Positions 19,541 to 30,886 of a stretch of DNA of 64,000 bases are shown here, piece by piece. Below the pieces are notes generated by a model. It ran no database searches and was not told the DNA's origin. It worked only from the letters and a program-made list of their open reading frames with translations. Position 1 is the first letter of the stretch; every line of letters starts with the position of its first letter. Made by a program: the position numbers and the translations under genes. Location of the stretch: the NCBI GenBank assembly GCA_013403005.1, contig JACBOA010000007.1, positions 62,001-126,000 on the forward strand, written 5' to 3'. This stretch comes from Methanobacteriaceae archaeon. GTDB taxonomy: Archaea > Methanobacteriota > Methanobacteria > Methanobacteriales > Methanobacteriaceae.

Positions 19541-20221
19541 TTAAAGTATGTCTTTAACCTGACCAATGTCTGAAATCACTTCCACATCCAGACCTTCTCT
19601 TTTTATAATATTTTCTTCTTCATCAGTTAATTTAGAATTCACAAGTATAGCAGACATTCCGGCGTTGGTTGCTCCCAGTATATCCTCACTGAATTTATTT
19701 CCCACCATCACTGATTTTTCAGCCTGACATCCCATGCGTTTTAAGGCCATTTGAAAGATTTCGATATGTGGTTTTTCCGACCCGGCCTCTTCTGAGGTTA
19801 CCACATCATCAAAGAAATGATAAAGATCCAGTCTTATGAGTTTCTCCCATTGCTTAATGGTTAAACCATTGGAGATTGCTCCCAGTTGGTAGTTATTTTT
19901 TTTAAGGTAAATGAGGGTGGACATGGTGTCAGGGAAGAGTCTTAAAAGAGCGAATTTAACATTGTGGTAGGTGATCATGCCCAAAGCTATGAGTCGTGGG
20001 TTTTCATCTCCAAGAACGCGTTTGGTTAATATATTGAAGTGTTTATTGTAGTTAGATCCTTTCTCAGCAATGATCTCACGCAAAAGCAAGTAGGCATCCT
20101 GATTTGTTAAGGGTAAACCAGCATCGATCATGGCTCTTAGTGCAGCTTTACGAGCTAACTCCGCAAAACCAGAAGTATCATACAAAGTATCATCTATATC
20201 AAAAAAAACAGCTTTGATCAT
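19541..20221 (-). CDS. HAD-superfamily hydrolase (subfamily IA)
   Basis: A 226-residue phosphatase-like protein. Motif I is FFDIDDTLYD (nucleophile and acid-base aspartates), motif II GAISNG, motif III lysine in GSEKPHIEIF, and motif IV MVGNKFSEDILGATNAGM. A four-helix cap lies between motifs I and II. It is close to the archaeal TIGR02253-type hydrolases, some of which act on glyceraldehyde-3-phosphate or other small phosphates; the substrate here is unknown. ATG 20221 follows GCGGAT. It precedes the AAA+ ATPase gene by 45 bases. Confidence 0.85.
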   Translation of the reverse strand: MIKAVFFDIDDTLYDTSGFAELARKAALRAMIDAGLPLTNQDAYLLLREIIAEKGSNYNKHFNILTKRVLGDENPRLIALGMITYHNVKFALLRLFPDTMSTLIYLKKNNYQLGAISNGLTIKQWEKLIRLDLYHFFDDVVTSEEAGSEKPHIEIFQMALKRMGCQAEKSVMVGNKFSEDILGATNAGMSAILVNSKLTDEEENIIKREGLDVEVISDIGQVKDIL

Positions 20222-20392
20222 ATTATCCGCTCATTCATTTGATAATACCCGCACTTGATTTTACGCAATTCTATTTTTTTTTTTAATTCATGATTAGGAT
20301 GGGGATGATATATAACTGTGATGTATTATATTTTGTACAGATTTCTAGGATTTTTCTAGATTGAAAAACATGCCCATAAAATTATTTTTATT

Positions 20393-21040
<648 letters not shown>

Positions 21041-21167
21041 ACTTACACCAAATTTGGAATGAATTGTCCATTTTTTAGGGGATATAATGATTATTATTAT
21101 ATTTATTATTATATTTTAATAAAAATTGTTTTTAAAAGAGAAATATGGTTAAAAGAGAATAGGGTGT

Positions 21168-21195
21168 TTGTTCAGATTTCATGGAATCTGAACAA
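21168..21195 (-). terminator. Strong hairpin after rps8e
   Basis: A perfect 11-bp stem, TTGTTCAGATT (21168-21178) and AATCTGAACAA (21185-21195), with a 6-base loop. It starts 14 bases beyond the rps8e stop and is followed on the minus strand by T-rich sequence. It probably ends or attenuates rps8e transcription before polB2. Confidence 0.6.
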
Positions 21196-21208
21196 GATTA
21201 AAACTAAA

Positions 21209-21592
21209 CTATTCTTTAACCATAGTTCCGTTGATAATACCATCCTGACCAGGTCTGGAGGTAACTTTAACTTTACCCACGCTGGTTTCAACAACTGCAC
21301 CTTTAGTGATGATATTACGCCTTACAAAGTGAGTGTTTGCCTGGTTTTCCACCACACTGATAATTTCGGCTAGTTCTACTTCTTGGGTTTCGGGGTTAAC
21401 TACGTTGATTTTCTGTTCATTGGTGAGTCGGATCTTTTCATTCCCACCTTTGGTTCGGATTTTTTTTATTCTCCGATCTCCAATTTTGGTTTCTGCAGCT
21501 TCCCTACCAAATTCCATTTTTCTTTTGTTACGATTACTTTTAGCCCGTGCACCAGTTGGTTTTCTCACGGATCTTCCTTGCCATATTGCCAT
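21209..21592 (-). CDS. rps8e: 30S ribosomal protein S8e
   Basis: A 127-residue archaeal/eukaryotic S8e protein of the small ribosomal subunit. The diagnostic N-terminus is MAIWQGRSVRKPTGARA, followed by the basic SNRNKRKMEFGREAAET and the C-terminal core VENQANTHFVRRNIITKGAVVET. Length is normal for the archaeal family, and it ends at the conserved NGTMVKE-like tail. It stands upstream of polB2 on the same strand with a strong hairpin between them. Confidence 0.97.
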   Translation of the reverse strand: MAIWQGRSVRKPTGARAKSNRNKRKMEFGREAAETKIGDRRIKKIRTKGGNEKIRLTNEQKINVVNPETQEVELAEIISVVENQANTHFVRRNIITKGAVVETSVGKVKVTSRPGQDGIINGTMVKE

Positions 21593-21949
21593 ATTATCTA
21601 CCTCTATTAACTTAATTTACAATTTATTCTTTCTATTTCAATAAAAAGTCATGGAAATTCATTATTGAATAATTCCTTTGGAGTGTAAAAAAGTCTTTTT
21701 ATAAGTCTTCATCTCCAGATGTAATGATTTTACAGTGTATGATATATTAACCTTTCCCCCTATTTATAAAAAAGATGAATTTCAAAAACTTCCAAGTTTT
21801 TTTGAGGGGTATTATGGTTCATACGAAGATACGGACCAAACATTAATATTAAGAACACCCCATAAATAACAACAATTCAATTCAAAAAATATTAAGCTAA
21901 TTCAATAGACTAATTCAATAGATAATACTTGGTTCCAGGGGATAATACC
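21593..21949. other. Divergent promoter region, rps8e and Fe-ADH
   Basis: 357 AT-rich bases between the leftward rps8e and the rightward dehydrogenase. There is a short direct repeat of CTAATTCAATAGA just before the dehydrogenase ribosome site (about 21897-21922). I see no gene or other clear element. Confidence 0.35.
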
Positions 21950-23110
21950 ATGGATAATGTATTGGAATTAAGAAAATTCGTGGCACCAGAATTCATTTTT
22001 GGCAGTGGTGCCAGATTACTTGTGGGACGTTATGCTAAGAATTTCGGTGCCCGTAAAGTTTTAGTGGTCACAGATCCTCATGTACTTTCTTTAGGCTTGG
22101 TTAATCCTGTTTTTGAATCTTTGAAGGATGAAGGAATTGATTACGTAGTATATTCTAATGTCACACCAAACCCCAATGAGGAACAGGTAATGCAAGGATC
22201 CAATGTTAACTTGAATGAAAACTGCAACTTCATTGTAGCAGTGGGTGGTGGTAGTCCCATGGATTGTGCCAAGGCTATTGGGATTGTGTGTTCCAATAAT
22301 AAGGATGTGTGCGAATTTGAAGGTGTGGATAAAGTTGCTGTTCCATCACCACCACTGATCTGCATACCAACAACAGCGGGAAGCGCTGCAGATGTTTCCC
22401 AGTTTGCAATAATAACTGACAGCCGGCGTAAATTAAAGATGGCAATTGTTAGTAAGACTGTGGTGCCAGATGTTGCATTGATTGACCCGGAAACAACTCT
22501 TACCATGGACAGATTCCTAACCCTTTGCACAGGTTTTGATGTTTTAAGCCATGCTGTAGAGGCCTATGGCTCTAATGCCAGTTCACCCATCACAGATTTA
22601 CATGCACTGGAAGCCATTCGCTTAGTAGCATCTAACCTCATTCCCACCAGTAATGATCTGCAAAACATTGATTTAAGGGCTCAGATGATGTTAAGCAGTC
22701 TACATGCAGGATTAGCATTTTCCAATGCAAGTCTTGGACTTATACATGCAATGGCCCATAGCCTGGGTGGTTTTTTGGATTTGCCCCATGGTGAGTGTAA
22801 TGCCATACTCCTGGACCATGTGGTTGAATTCAATTTTGAATCAGAAGTGGAGAAATACCGGCAAATAGGCGAAGCTCTTGGACTTCAATTAGGGGGAGTC
22901 AGTGACAATGAGGCTAAAAGAATTCTTATTGGCGGAATAAGAGATCTGAAGGCCCAAGCAGGTATAAACCATTCTCTCAAAGATGCTGGGGTAACTACCA
23001 GTGATATTCCAGAACTGGCCAGAAAAGCCATGAATGATGCATGTATTATTACCAATCCCCGAAGACCGAGTCTGAGTGATGTAGAGGTGATTTTTAAAAA
23101 TGCCCTCTGA
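21950..23110 (+). CDS. Iron-containing alcohol dehydrogenase
   Basis: A 386-residue group III (Fe-ADH) oxidoreductase. NAD(P)-binding GGGSPMDCAKA (99-109) is clear. Metal ligands are expected in GFDVLSHAVEAYGS and in the later AMAHSLGGFLDLPHGECNA segment, which has both histidines. It oxidises or reduces a small alcohol or aldehyde of unknown identity. ATG 21950 follows AGGGGA at good spacing; an upstream TTG (21929) has no site. It overlaps the histidine kinase gene by 11 bases, so the two are translationally coupled. Confidence 0.92.
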   Translation: MDNVLELRKFVAPEFIFGSGARLLVGRYAKNFGARKVLVVTDPHVLSLGLVNPVFESLKDEGIDYVVYSNVTPNPNEEQVMQGSNVNLNENCNFIVAVGGGSPMDCAKAIGIVCSNNKDVCEFEGVDKVAVPSPPLICIPTTAGSAADVSQFAIITDSRRKLKMAIVSKTVVPDVALIDPETTLTMDRFLTLCTGFDVLSHAVEAYGSNASSPITDLHALEAIRLVASNLIPTSNDLQNIDLRAQMMLSSLHAGLAFSNASLGLIHAMAHSLGGFLDLPHGECNAILLDHVVEFNFESEVEKYRQIGEALGLQLGGVSDNEAKRILIGGIRDLKAQAGINHSLKDAGVTTSDIPELARKAMNDACIITNPRRPSLSDVEVIFKNAL

Positions 23111-24224
23111 TCCGGATCAAAATTGGAACTCTATCCGTGAGAAAATAATAGGTTTAGGGGAACAATCTATTAGAAAGAGTTATTACCCGGAACTGCAGCA
23201 ACGGCTTTCTGAATTAGAGCGGTTTAGGGCCTTATTAGATGAAACTAACGATGCTATATTTCTTTTAGAAGTATCTTCCGGACGTTTTGCTGATGTTAAT
23301 TACTCTGCCTGCCAGCAACTTGGATATTCACCTCAGAAAATGCTGGAAATGTCTGTTAAGGATATCATAGCTCCTGATGAGATAGGGGAGATGAATGACA
23401 TTTTCCGGATTTTAATTGAGGAAAAAGATGTTGAAAATCGTAGAACCGTTGAAACAGTGCTGCGTAGGAAAGATAGTTCCAGGATGTGTGTGGAAATCAA
23501 CCTTAGCCTGGTTAGTTTCAGTGATGACTTTTATATTGTCATGGTGGCACGTGATATAACCGAACGCAAGGAGTTTGAAAAATCACTTAAATCTTCCCTC
23601 AAAGAAAAAGAAGTTTTAATACGTGAAATACATCACCGGGTTAAAAACAACATGCAAATTATCTCCAGTTTACTCAACCTGCAAAAACAGTATGTAAATG
23701 ATGATGAAGCAGTGAATGTACTTCTGGAAAGCCAGAACAGAGTTAGATCAATGGCCATGATCCATGAAAAACTCTACAAAACCAGGAATTTCTCAGAAAT
23801 AAACTTCGCAGATTACATAAAAAGTCTGGTGGATGATCTTTTCCATTCCTATGGTGCAGATCCCGCCAAAATCAAAAAGAAGATGATTTTGAAAGAAGTG
23901 ATGTTGGGATTAGAAACAGCCATTCCTTGTGGCCTTATAATCAGTGAACTGGTAACCAACACTCTCAAATATGCTTTTCCCAATGATATGAAGGGTGAGT
24001 TTAAAATCGAACTTGATTCAGATGGGGAGAAATATTGTCTTACTATTAGTGATGATGGTGTGGGTATACCGCCCCATATTAACTTTGGTGAAACAGAAAC
24101 ACTGGGTTTGCAACTGGTCAGCACACTGGTGAATCAATTGGAGGGTAGAGTTGAACTAAGCCGCAATAAGGGAACTAAGTTTAGAATATTTTTCAGAGAA
24201 TTAGAGTATTCTGAAAGAATTTAA
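23100..24224 (+). CDS. Soluble PAS-domain histidine kinase
   Basis: A 374-residue signalling kinase without membrane segments. A short coiled segment (about 15-45) precedes a PAS domain (about 42-155, ending VARDITERKEFEKSL). Next is a HisKA_2-type dimerisation domain with EIHHRVKNNMQIISSLLNLQ (phosphoacceptor H178 or H179), and then a HATPase domain with N-box ELVTNTLKYAFP, G1 ISDDGVGIPP and G2 LGLQLV. No response regulator gene is adjacent. The start ATG 23100 lies inside the end of the alcohol dehydrogenase gene. The PAS ligand is unknown. Confidence 0.9.
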   Translation: MPSDPDQNWNSIREKIIGLGEQSIRKSYYPELQQRLSELERFRALLDETNDAIFLLEVSSGRFADVNYSACQQLGYSPQKMLEMSVKDIIAPDEIGEMNDIFRILIEEKDVENRRTVETVLRRKDSSRMCVEINLSLVSFSDDFYIVMVARDITERKEFEKSLKSSLKEKEVLIREIHHRVKNNMQIISSLLNLQKQYVNDDEAVNVLLESQNRVRSMAMIHEKLYKTRNFSEINFADYIKSLVDDLFHSYGADPAKIKKKMILKEVMLGLETAIPCGLIISELVTNTLKYAFPNDMKGEFKIELDSDGEKYCLTISDDGVGIPPHINFGETETLGLQLVSTLVNQLEGRVELSRNKGTKFRIFFRELEYSERI

Positions 24225-24750
24225 CCTGCCACTACATTACAAATTAAACTTGTAACATTAAATTTGGATATATTTAAACCTTTGGATATATTTAAACCGG
24301 GGTTGTAAAGTTATGGGGAGTGATTTTTGAAAAATTTTTGAAATAATTTGTATTTGTTTGTGAAAAACCATAATAAACGAATTTGAAATTTAACTACATT
24401 CCCACACCCTTTAACTTTAAAGTCCCTTCAAACCAAATAATTTATTTTAACCCTTTTTTATCTTATAACCCTCTTTTATCTTAAATTTTTAATTCACTTG
24501 TTTCTCATATTTTTCCAAGAGCTTTGATATCTCTCATCACCATTAACCTATTCCCATTATTCTATTCATATCAAAAACAACTTGGAATGTTTGATTTATA
24601 GTAGGGGTAAATTTAAATATCGTAACATTACAACTCACTAACAGGAGAATCATATCTATATTTTTCTAATTAATGACTTCAAAGCCTTAAATGATTAGAA
24701 AAGGATTTCAATGTTAATAATGGTTATTAAAACAATAAACAGGTGAATTA
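24225..24750. other. Long intergenic region before hypE
   Basis: 526 AT-rich bases without a convincing frame. It holds the 18-bp tandem repeat at 24263-24298 and, near hypE, the TTTAAATATCGTAACATTAC stretch (about 24610-24630), which could be the hypE promoter. GTAACATTA occurs at both 24252 and about 24621. Confidence 0.35.
24263..24298. repeat. Perfect tandem repeat, 2 x 18 bp
   Basis: The unit TTTGGATATATTTAAACC occurs at 24263-24280 and 24281-24298 with no difference. It contains a TATA-like core. Confidence 0.8.
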
Positions 24751-25761
<1,011 letters not shown>

Positions 25762-25814
25762 ATTAAACTTAGAATATTAATTAATGGTATTAATGGGTAT
25801 TAAAGGGTGATAAA

Positions 25815-26225
25815 ATGCAGGAATTTTGGGGTTTAAGACTGGCAGCTTTAATAATTGACGTAATTTTCATAACTCTCCTTTTATGGATTCTAACTGCATT
25901 AATCTACCCATTAATAGCATGGACTGGTGGCTTCGCAATTTTGAACTTCTGGCTCCTTTTATGGGGAATCATCACCCTGCTATATTTCACTATAATGGAA
26001 GGAAAATGGTGCACCACACTGGGCAAAGGTTTATTCAAATTTAAAGTCAGGTCTGATGAAGGTGAAATGAACTATAAAAAAGCATTACTAAGAAATCTCT
26101 CCAAATTTCTAATTATACCACTGGTGGTTGATATTGCAGTGGGTTTCAGGGCTGAAAAGGAAACTAAAAAACGATATCTTGATCATTTTGCTGGGACAAG
26201 AGTCGTAAAATCTGGATTAAAATGA
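25815..26225 (+). CDS. RDD-family membrane protein
   Basis: A 136-residue protein with three hydrophobic segments (about 7-30, 36-62 and 95-110). It has the RDD signature pattern: an arginine in GLRLAALIIDVIF, an aspartate in the first helix, and GKGLFKFKVRSDEGE after the second. Function of the family is uncertain; some members are ion antiporters. Start ATG 25815 follows GGGTGA. It lies 53 bases after hypE and may be co-transcribed. Confidence 0.75.
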   Translation: MQEFWGLRLAALIIDVIFITLLLWILTALIYPLIAWTGGFAILNFWLLLWGIITLLYFTIMEGKWCTTLGKGLFKFKVRSDEGEMNYKKALLRNLSKFLIIPLVVDIAVGFRAEKETKKRYLDHFAGTRVVKSGLK

Positions 26226-26398
26226 TCTGAATCTGAATTAAAACAATTACCTAATCTTATTAGACTTGCTCTAATAGTTCCTATTACATCTATAGTTAAG
26301 CTATAAATTTTTGATTCTGATGAATATGCATTTAAGAAAAAGAGTAGGTTAATATCATTATTACAGATATTAACCATTATTTAACCTTATTCTAGATT

Positions 26399-26662
26399 TT
26401 ATTCTACAATTCTAACCTCTTGAACTGCTGGTTTAGCTATTGCTCTGCCGATTATAATGGTTGCAACTACTGCAATAATGGTAATAATAATCGCATATAT
26501 CAGTAAACCAGTTACACCATCCCCTTTAGGCACATATAGCAGTATAATGGCCTTTATAGCTTCATTCCATGCTAAGGCTGCAATCAAACCAAATGCAGTG
26601 GTCATCAATGTAGCAATGGTCTGAAGTACCTGTCCCTTAACTTCCTCGGCTTGTTTTTTCAT
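26399..26662 (-). CDS. Small DUF5654-like membrane protein
   Basis: An 87-residue protein with an amphipathic N-terminus (KKQAEEVKGQVLQTIATLM) and two helices (about 20-42 and 50-73). It resembles small proteins labelled DUF5654. ATG 26662 follows GGGAGGAAAG and is preferred over an in-frame TTG at 26677 lying before that site. The function is unknown. Confidence 0.65.
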   Translation of the reverse strand: MKKQAEEVKGQVLQTIATLMTTAFGLIAALAWNEAIKAIILLYVPKGDGVTGLLIYAIIITIIAVVATIIIGRAIAKPAVQEVRIVE

Positions 26663-26909
26663 GATCTTTCCTCCCAACGAAAACTGTGAATAATATTTTG
26701 AAAATTATGATTTATTAAATTAATCCTTAAACGAACATTTATGGCATAGATGCTCAATAAAAAAACTAGTTCCCAAATATTTTTCCAAAATTTAGTGAAC
26801 TATGCAATTAAAAAATTTAATAGCCATAAATAAATTATTATAACAAAACTATCAAAATTCATTACAGAATATTTAATGGTCTAGATTGATTTTAGGGTAA
26901 GTGAAAACA

Positions 26910-27545
26910 ATGTCTATGGGTGCATCAACCAAACAGGGCTACGAGATTGCTGCAAAAAGTAGGAAGATAGTCAGATCCCTCATCGATTCCAAAACCGAGA
27001 ACTTGTCAACTGAGGAAAGATCAATAGTGGAGAGAATTGTACACTCTACTGCAGATCCAGACTATGCGGATATAACCCTTATGAGTGATGATTTCGTTAG
27101 CGAAAGTCTTAAGGCAATTACTGCTGGAAAGGATATCCTGACAGATATTAACATGGTTAGAGTGGGTATAAATAAGTACTCCGGAAATATCAAATGTTAT
27201 ATAGGTGATGAGAGGGCTGTTGAACTTGCCCGGGAAAAAGAAATCACCCGAGCTGCTGCGGCTGTAGAATTAGCTGCTCAAGAGGGTTTTGATGGTGTGG
27301 TGGTGATTGGAAACGCTCCCACAGCATTGTGGAAAGTAATGGAATTGATTGAATCAGGTTCAATTAAGGTAACCTCAGTCATAGGAGTCCCAGTAGGTTT
27401 CGTAGGTGCTGCAGAATCAAAAAAAGCACTTCAGGAAAGTTCAACCCCCTATCTGGTTACTGAAGGCCCTAAAGGAGGAACACCTGTAGCAGTGGCTGCT
27501 GTAAATTCTCTGATTAATATTATGAATGCTAATAAAAAATCCTAA
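26910..27545 (+). CDS. cbiC: Cobalt-precorrin-8 methylmutase
   Basis: A 211-residue CbiC/CobH enzyme that moves a methyl group from C-11 to C-12 to give cobyrinate in anaerobic cobamide synthesis. The catalytic histidine lies in IVHSTADPDYADI, and GNAPTALWKVMELI and GVPVGFVGAAESKKAL are the other conserved stretches. I choose ATG 26910 (MSMGASTKQG), with GTGA six bases upstream, over GTG 26901. It stands alone; cobA and hemD are 13 kb away. Methanogens need corrinoids for the Mtr methyltransferase. Confidence 0.93.
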   Translation: MSMGASTKQGYEIAAKSRKIVRSLIDSKTENLSTEERSIVERIVHSTADPDYADITLMSDDFVSESLKAITAGKDILTDINMVRVGINKYSGNIKCYIGDERAVELAREKEITRAAAAVELAAQEGFDGVVVIGNAPTALWKVMELIESGSIKVTSVIGVPVGFVGAAESKKALQESSTPYLVTEGPKGGTPVAVAAVNSLINIMNANKKS

Positions 27546-27753
27546 TAAAATAGCAGTAATAAATGTTAATAACAATAGCAGCTTTTAAAAAGCTTTAAAA
27601 AAGATGAGATTTATTATAGGTGAAATCAGTGCAGATTTTAAGGTTTTCAAGAACTCATGAATTTCAGATATTTTCAGAGTTTAAGCAGACCTTAATACTA
27701 TAGTTTTTTTTGTTTAAGTGATAAGCAGGTTATGTTGTTAGGAGTGTTTTGTA

Positions 27754-29016
27754 ATGAAATCTGAGGATTTGTTTAAAGAAGCTAAAAATTATCTTCCAGG
27801 CGGGGTTGATTCTCCAGTAAGGGCTTTTAAACCATACCCATTCTTTGCTTTAAAGGGAAAGGGCCCCCTACTTTTTGATGTTGATGGAAACAGTTACATT
27901 GATTACTGTCTAGCCTATGGGCCACTGGTCTTGGGCCATTCCTATCCTCCGGTGATGAAAGCTGTTGGAGAACAACTGAGCAGGGGATCAGCATACGGAG
28001 TTCCCACTGAAGCCGAGATTGAACTGGCGAAAGAAGTTATAAACAGGATTCCCTGTGCTGAAATGGTTCGTTTTGTAAACTCAGGCACGGAAGCTACCAT
28101 GAGCGCCATTAGATTAGCCAGAGCAGTTACAGGTCGGCAAAAAATAGTCAAGTTCGAAGGAGCCTATCATGGTGCCCATGACTATGTATTGGTCAAATCA
28201 GGTTCTGGAGCTGTGGGATTACCAGATTCTCCCGGAGTCCCGGAAGAAACTACTCGAAATACAGTTCTTGTTCCTTTCAATAATGAAGAAGCCCTTGTCT
28301 CCCTGATGGAAAAAGAAGGCGAAAACCTGGCCGCCATAATACTGGAACCCGTCATGGGAAATGTAGGATGCATCCCTCCAAAAAATGGTTTTCTTGAATT
28401 TTTAAGAGATATAACATCAGAATATAACGTTATACTCATTTTTGATGAAGTAATAACTGGTTTTAGAATAGCAAAAGGTGGAGCACAGGATTATTTTGGT
28501 GTAACACCAGATCTGGTAACATTAGGAAAAATTTTAGGAGGAGGTTTCCCTATGGGGGCATTTGCAGGATCCAAAGAATTTATGGAACTAATTGCTCCAT
28601 CTGGAGATGTTTACCAGGCGGGAACATTTAATGGAAATCCTATTTCCATCACTGCTGGACTTGAAACGTTAAAACATCTTGATAACAGGTTTTACCAGGA
28701 TTTAGAAGTTAAAGGACTGCAAATGCGAAGGGGAATTAAGGACATAATACAGGATGCTGCCCTTGAATATCAGGTTATGGGTTTATCATCAATGTTCCAG
28801 GTTTATTTCACTGAAGAGGAGGTCTGGGATTATGCTCAGGCTAAATCTGCAGATACAGAAAAATTTGGGAACTACTTCCACTCACTACTCAATAATGAAG
28901 TTTTTATTCCCCCATCACAGTTCGAGTGTTGTTTCCTATCCCAAAGTCATTCAACTGAAGACATTCAAAAAACACTAGAAGCCATGGAAAAAGGAATTAA
29001 AAATATAGAAAGATAA
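27754..29016 (+). CDS. hemL: Glutamate-1-semialdehyde 2,1-aminomutase
   Basis: A 420-residue PLP enzyme that forms 5-aminolevulinate, the first tetrapyrrole precursor, from glutamate semialdehyde (C5 pathway). Family motifs: LPGGVDSPVRAF at the N-terminus, NSGTEATMSAIRLAR for phosphate binding, FDEVITGFR, and the PLP lysine in TLGKILGGGFPMGAF. ATG 27754 follows GGAGTG. The product feeds haem-like tetrapyrroles, corrinoids and coenzyme F430 through hemD and cobA, also in this window. Confidence 0.96.
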   Translation: MKSEDLFKEAKNYLPGGVDSPVRAFKPYPFFALKGKGPLLFDVDGNSYIDYCLAYGPLVLGHSYPPVMKAVGEQLSRGSAYGVPTEAEIELAKEVINRIPCAEMVRFVNSGTEATMSAIRLARAVTGRQKIVKFEGAYHGAHDYVLVKSGSGAVGLPDSPGVPEETTRNTVLVPFNNEEALVSLMEKEGENLAAIILEPVMGNVGCIPPKNGFLEFLRDITSEYNVILIFDEVITGFRIAKGGAQDYFGVTPDLVTLGKILGGGFPMGAFAGSKEFMELIAPSGDVYQAGTFNGNPISITAGLETLKHLDNRFYQDLEVKGLQMRRGIKDIIQDAALEYQVMGLSSMFQVYFTEEEVWDYAQAKSADTEKFGNYFHSLLNNEVFIPPSQFECCFLSQSHSTEDIQKTLEAMEKGIKNIER

Positions 29017-29170
29017 TCAACGAAACTCATTGGATTTTAAACTTTTTTATAAGATTGGAACGATTAAAAAAAGGGAACTATTAATAAGGATTAAAGTCTT
29101 GTTAAAGGGAATTATTTTTAATTTTTTTTTCTTCTATCTTTATTCTTATCCAGTAATTAAATCATTTTAC

Positions 29171-29713
29171 CTAAATCATTTTACCAGGAAGGGTGAGGGT
29201 TAAAATTACAATCATTAATATTATAGCCGTGCTTAAAAATCCAATTAGACCTTTTTTTTGGGAAATTGATTCTAATTTTGAGGTTTTACCCATTTCAATG
29301 GATCTTTTTTCATCAACCAGCATCATCAAACGGTTCATCTCAACAAAATCATCCATCATTAATTTTTGGTCATTTTGCTCTTCAGTGGATTTTAGCTGTT
29401 CTGAATTCCATAAAGACCATTTATCTTGCCTTATGTTGGTTAATATTTCCTCTGCAATTGGTTTTTGTGATAAATTGCTCACTAAAGATGCTTTTTTGGA
29501 TATGTTCTCAGAAAATTTTATTTCCGGATTATCCAATTCATTCAATGTTGAAACGAATTCCAAGACGTTTCCACAGGAACATGTTTCAAAGTCTTCGGGA
29601 GTTTCAGAGTCCTTTAACTCGTAATAACCCTCGCATTTATTACAAAATAAGTATCCTGCAGGATTATCATAAAATTGAATGGATTCTTGGTTTTTTTCCT
29701 GGTTCAAAACCAT
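29171..29713 (-). CDS. Zinc-ribbon protein with C-terminal membrane anchor, unknown
   Basis: A 180-residue protein. Residues 20-60 contain CNKC and CSCG pairs (YLFCNKCEGYYEL...FETCSCGNVLEF), a zinc-ribbon-like arrangement. The middle is charged and helical. Residues about 157-177 (GLIGFLSTAIILMIVILTLTL) form one helix, so it is tail-anchored with the ribbon in the cytoplasm. ATG 29713 follows GGTG. The function is not known. Confidence 0.6.
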   Translation of the reverse strand: MVLNQEKNQESIQFYDNPAGYLFCNKCEGYYELKDSETPEDFETCSCGNVLEFVSTLNELDNPEIKFSENISKKASLVSNLSQKPIAEEILTNIRQDKWSLWNSEQLKSTEEQNDQKLMMDDFVEMNRLMMLVDEKRSIEMGKTSKLESISQKKGLIGFLSTAIILMIVILTLTLPGKMI

Positions 29714-29944
29714 TCAAACACCTTCACTTGGCATTTTTTTAAATAACAAAATTCTTAATTAAAGACAATTTTTGCTTATCTTTAAGGATTTTTTCTTATT
29801 TATTATTTGTGTATCAAACTAGATGAGGATAAATGTTAAATAATTTAGGGATCATTAATATTATTCTTCATCATTGATTGAATTTGGTGAATTTCAATTA
29901 TATTTCAATTATAAATAACTTAAAAATGAAGAAATATTAACACC

Positions 29945-30643
29945 ATGAAAATTGCAGCAGGTGTGGGTGAGAACAAAGCTATAATTAAAGCAGCCCAGAA
30001 GGTTGAGAGTGAAGTGATCTTAACTGAATCTGAAGAAGAACTTATTAATTTAATATTAAATGGTGAAGTTGAGGCTGCAGTAAGGGGATCGTTAAGTGCC
30101 TCTCATTTAATGGCTTTTTTCAGGGAAAAATATTCCCATATATACCGTGCATCTTTAATGGAGTTTGAAGGAGGTCAGTTTTTACTTGCACCAGTGGGAA
30201 TTGATGAGGGGGACACCCTGGAACAGAAGGAAAAGATCATTGAATACGGGGCTCAATTTTTAGAAGAAATGGGTATTAAACCAAAAATTGCTATTCTTTC
30301 CGGTGGCAGACCTCAGGATAAAGGTCGAAGTTCCCGCATTGATGAGTCAATTCATGACGCTATAAAGTTAGCTAGAATCACAAGGGATAAATATGCAGTT
30401 AAACATTACTTTATATTGATTGAAGATGCTATTAATGATGGTGCTAACATAATACTAGCACCTGATGGAATATGTGGAAACCTAATTTTCCGCAGCCTCG
30501 TTTTTATAGGTTCCATAAAAAGCCATGGTGCAGTGACCCTTGGAATTAAGGAAATATTTATAGACACATCACGATCACAGAATGAAGAAGGATACTTAAG
30601 AGCTCTTAAACTCGCTGAAAAACTTGCAGCAAAACATAAATAG
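29945..30643 (+). CDS. mtxX: Methanogenesis marker protein 4 / MtxX
   Basis: A 232-residue protein of the methanogen-specific MtxX family (marker protein 4), distantly like phosphate acetyl/butyryltransferases. Recognisable segments are GVGENKAIIKAA, AAVRGSLSASHLMAFFREKY and ILSGGRPQDKGRSSRIDESI, with a conserved PDGICGNLIFRSL near the end. It was proposed to be linked to tetrahydromethanopterin methyltransferase, but its biochemistry is unsettled. No ribosome site precedes ATG 29945. A TATA-like ATTATAAATAA lies about 36 bases upstream, so the mRNA may be nearly leaderless. Confidence 0.88.
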   Translation: MKIAAGVGENKAIIKAAQKVESEVILTESEEELINLILNGEVEAAVRGSLSASHLMAFFREKYSHIYRASLMEFEGGQFLLAPVGIDEGDTLEQKEKIIEYGAQFLEEMGIKPKIAILSGGRPQDKGRSSRIDESIHDAIKLARITRDKYAVKHYFILIEDAINDGANIILAPDGICGNLIFRSLVFIGSIKSHGAVTLGIKEIFIDTSRSQNEEGYLRALKLAEKLAAKHK

Positions 30644-30886
30644 ATTTATATTATTCATTAATAAATTATTCATTAATCAAAATTCCAATAAGTATATTTT
30701 TCACTACAAAGTTCCTATTAAAAAAATTACTTGAATTTAAGGGTTAAACTTTATTGTAAAATAATTGTAGAATAATCTTATCATCGTAAATCTAAATACT
30801 AACTAGTTATTACAATGTATTTTTTTATTTACCTAAAATATAGTCTATTAAATATCAAATAACACAACTAGCTTAAAGGAAATAGA

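Noticed and set aside
29193..29742. Two rightward frames of 143 and 158 codons overlapping the zinc-ribbon gene
   Set aside because: They are antisense to a leftward gene that has a GGTG ribosome site, Cys pairs and a membrane anchor; their own sequence is Phe/Ser/Leu-biased with no motif.
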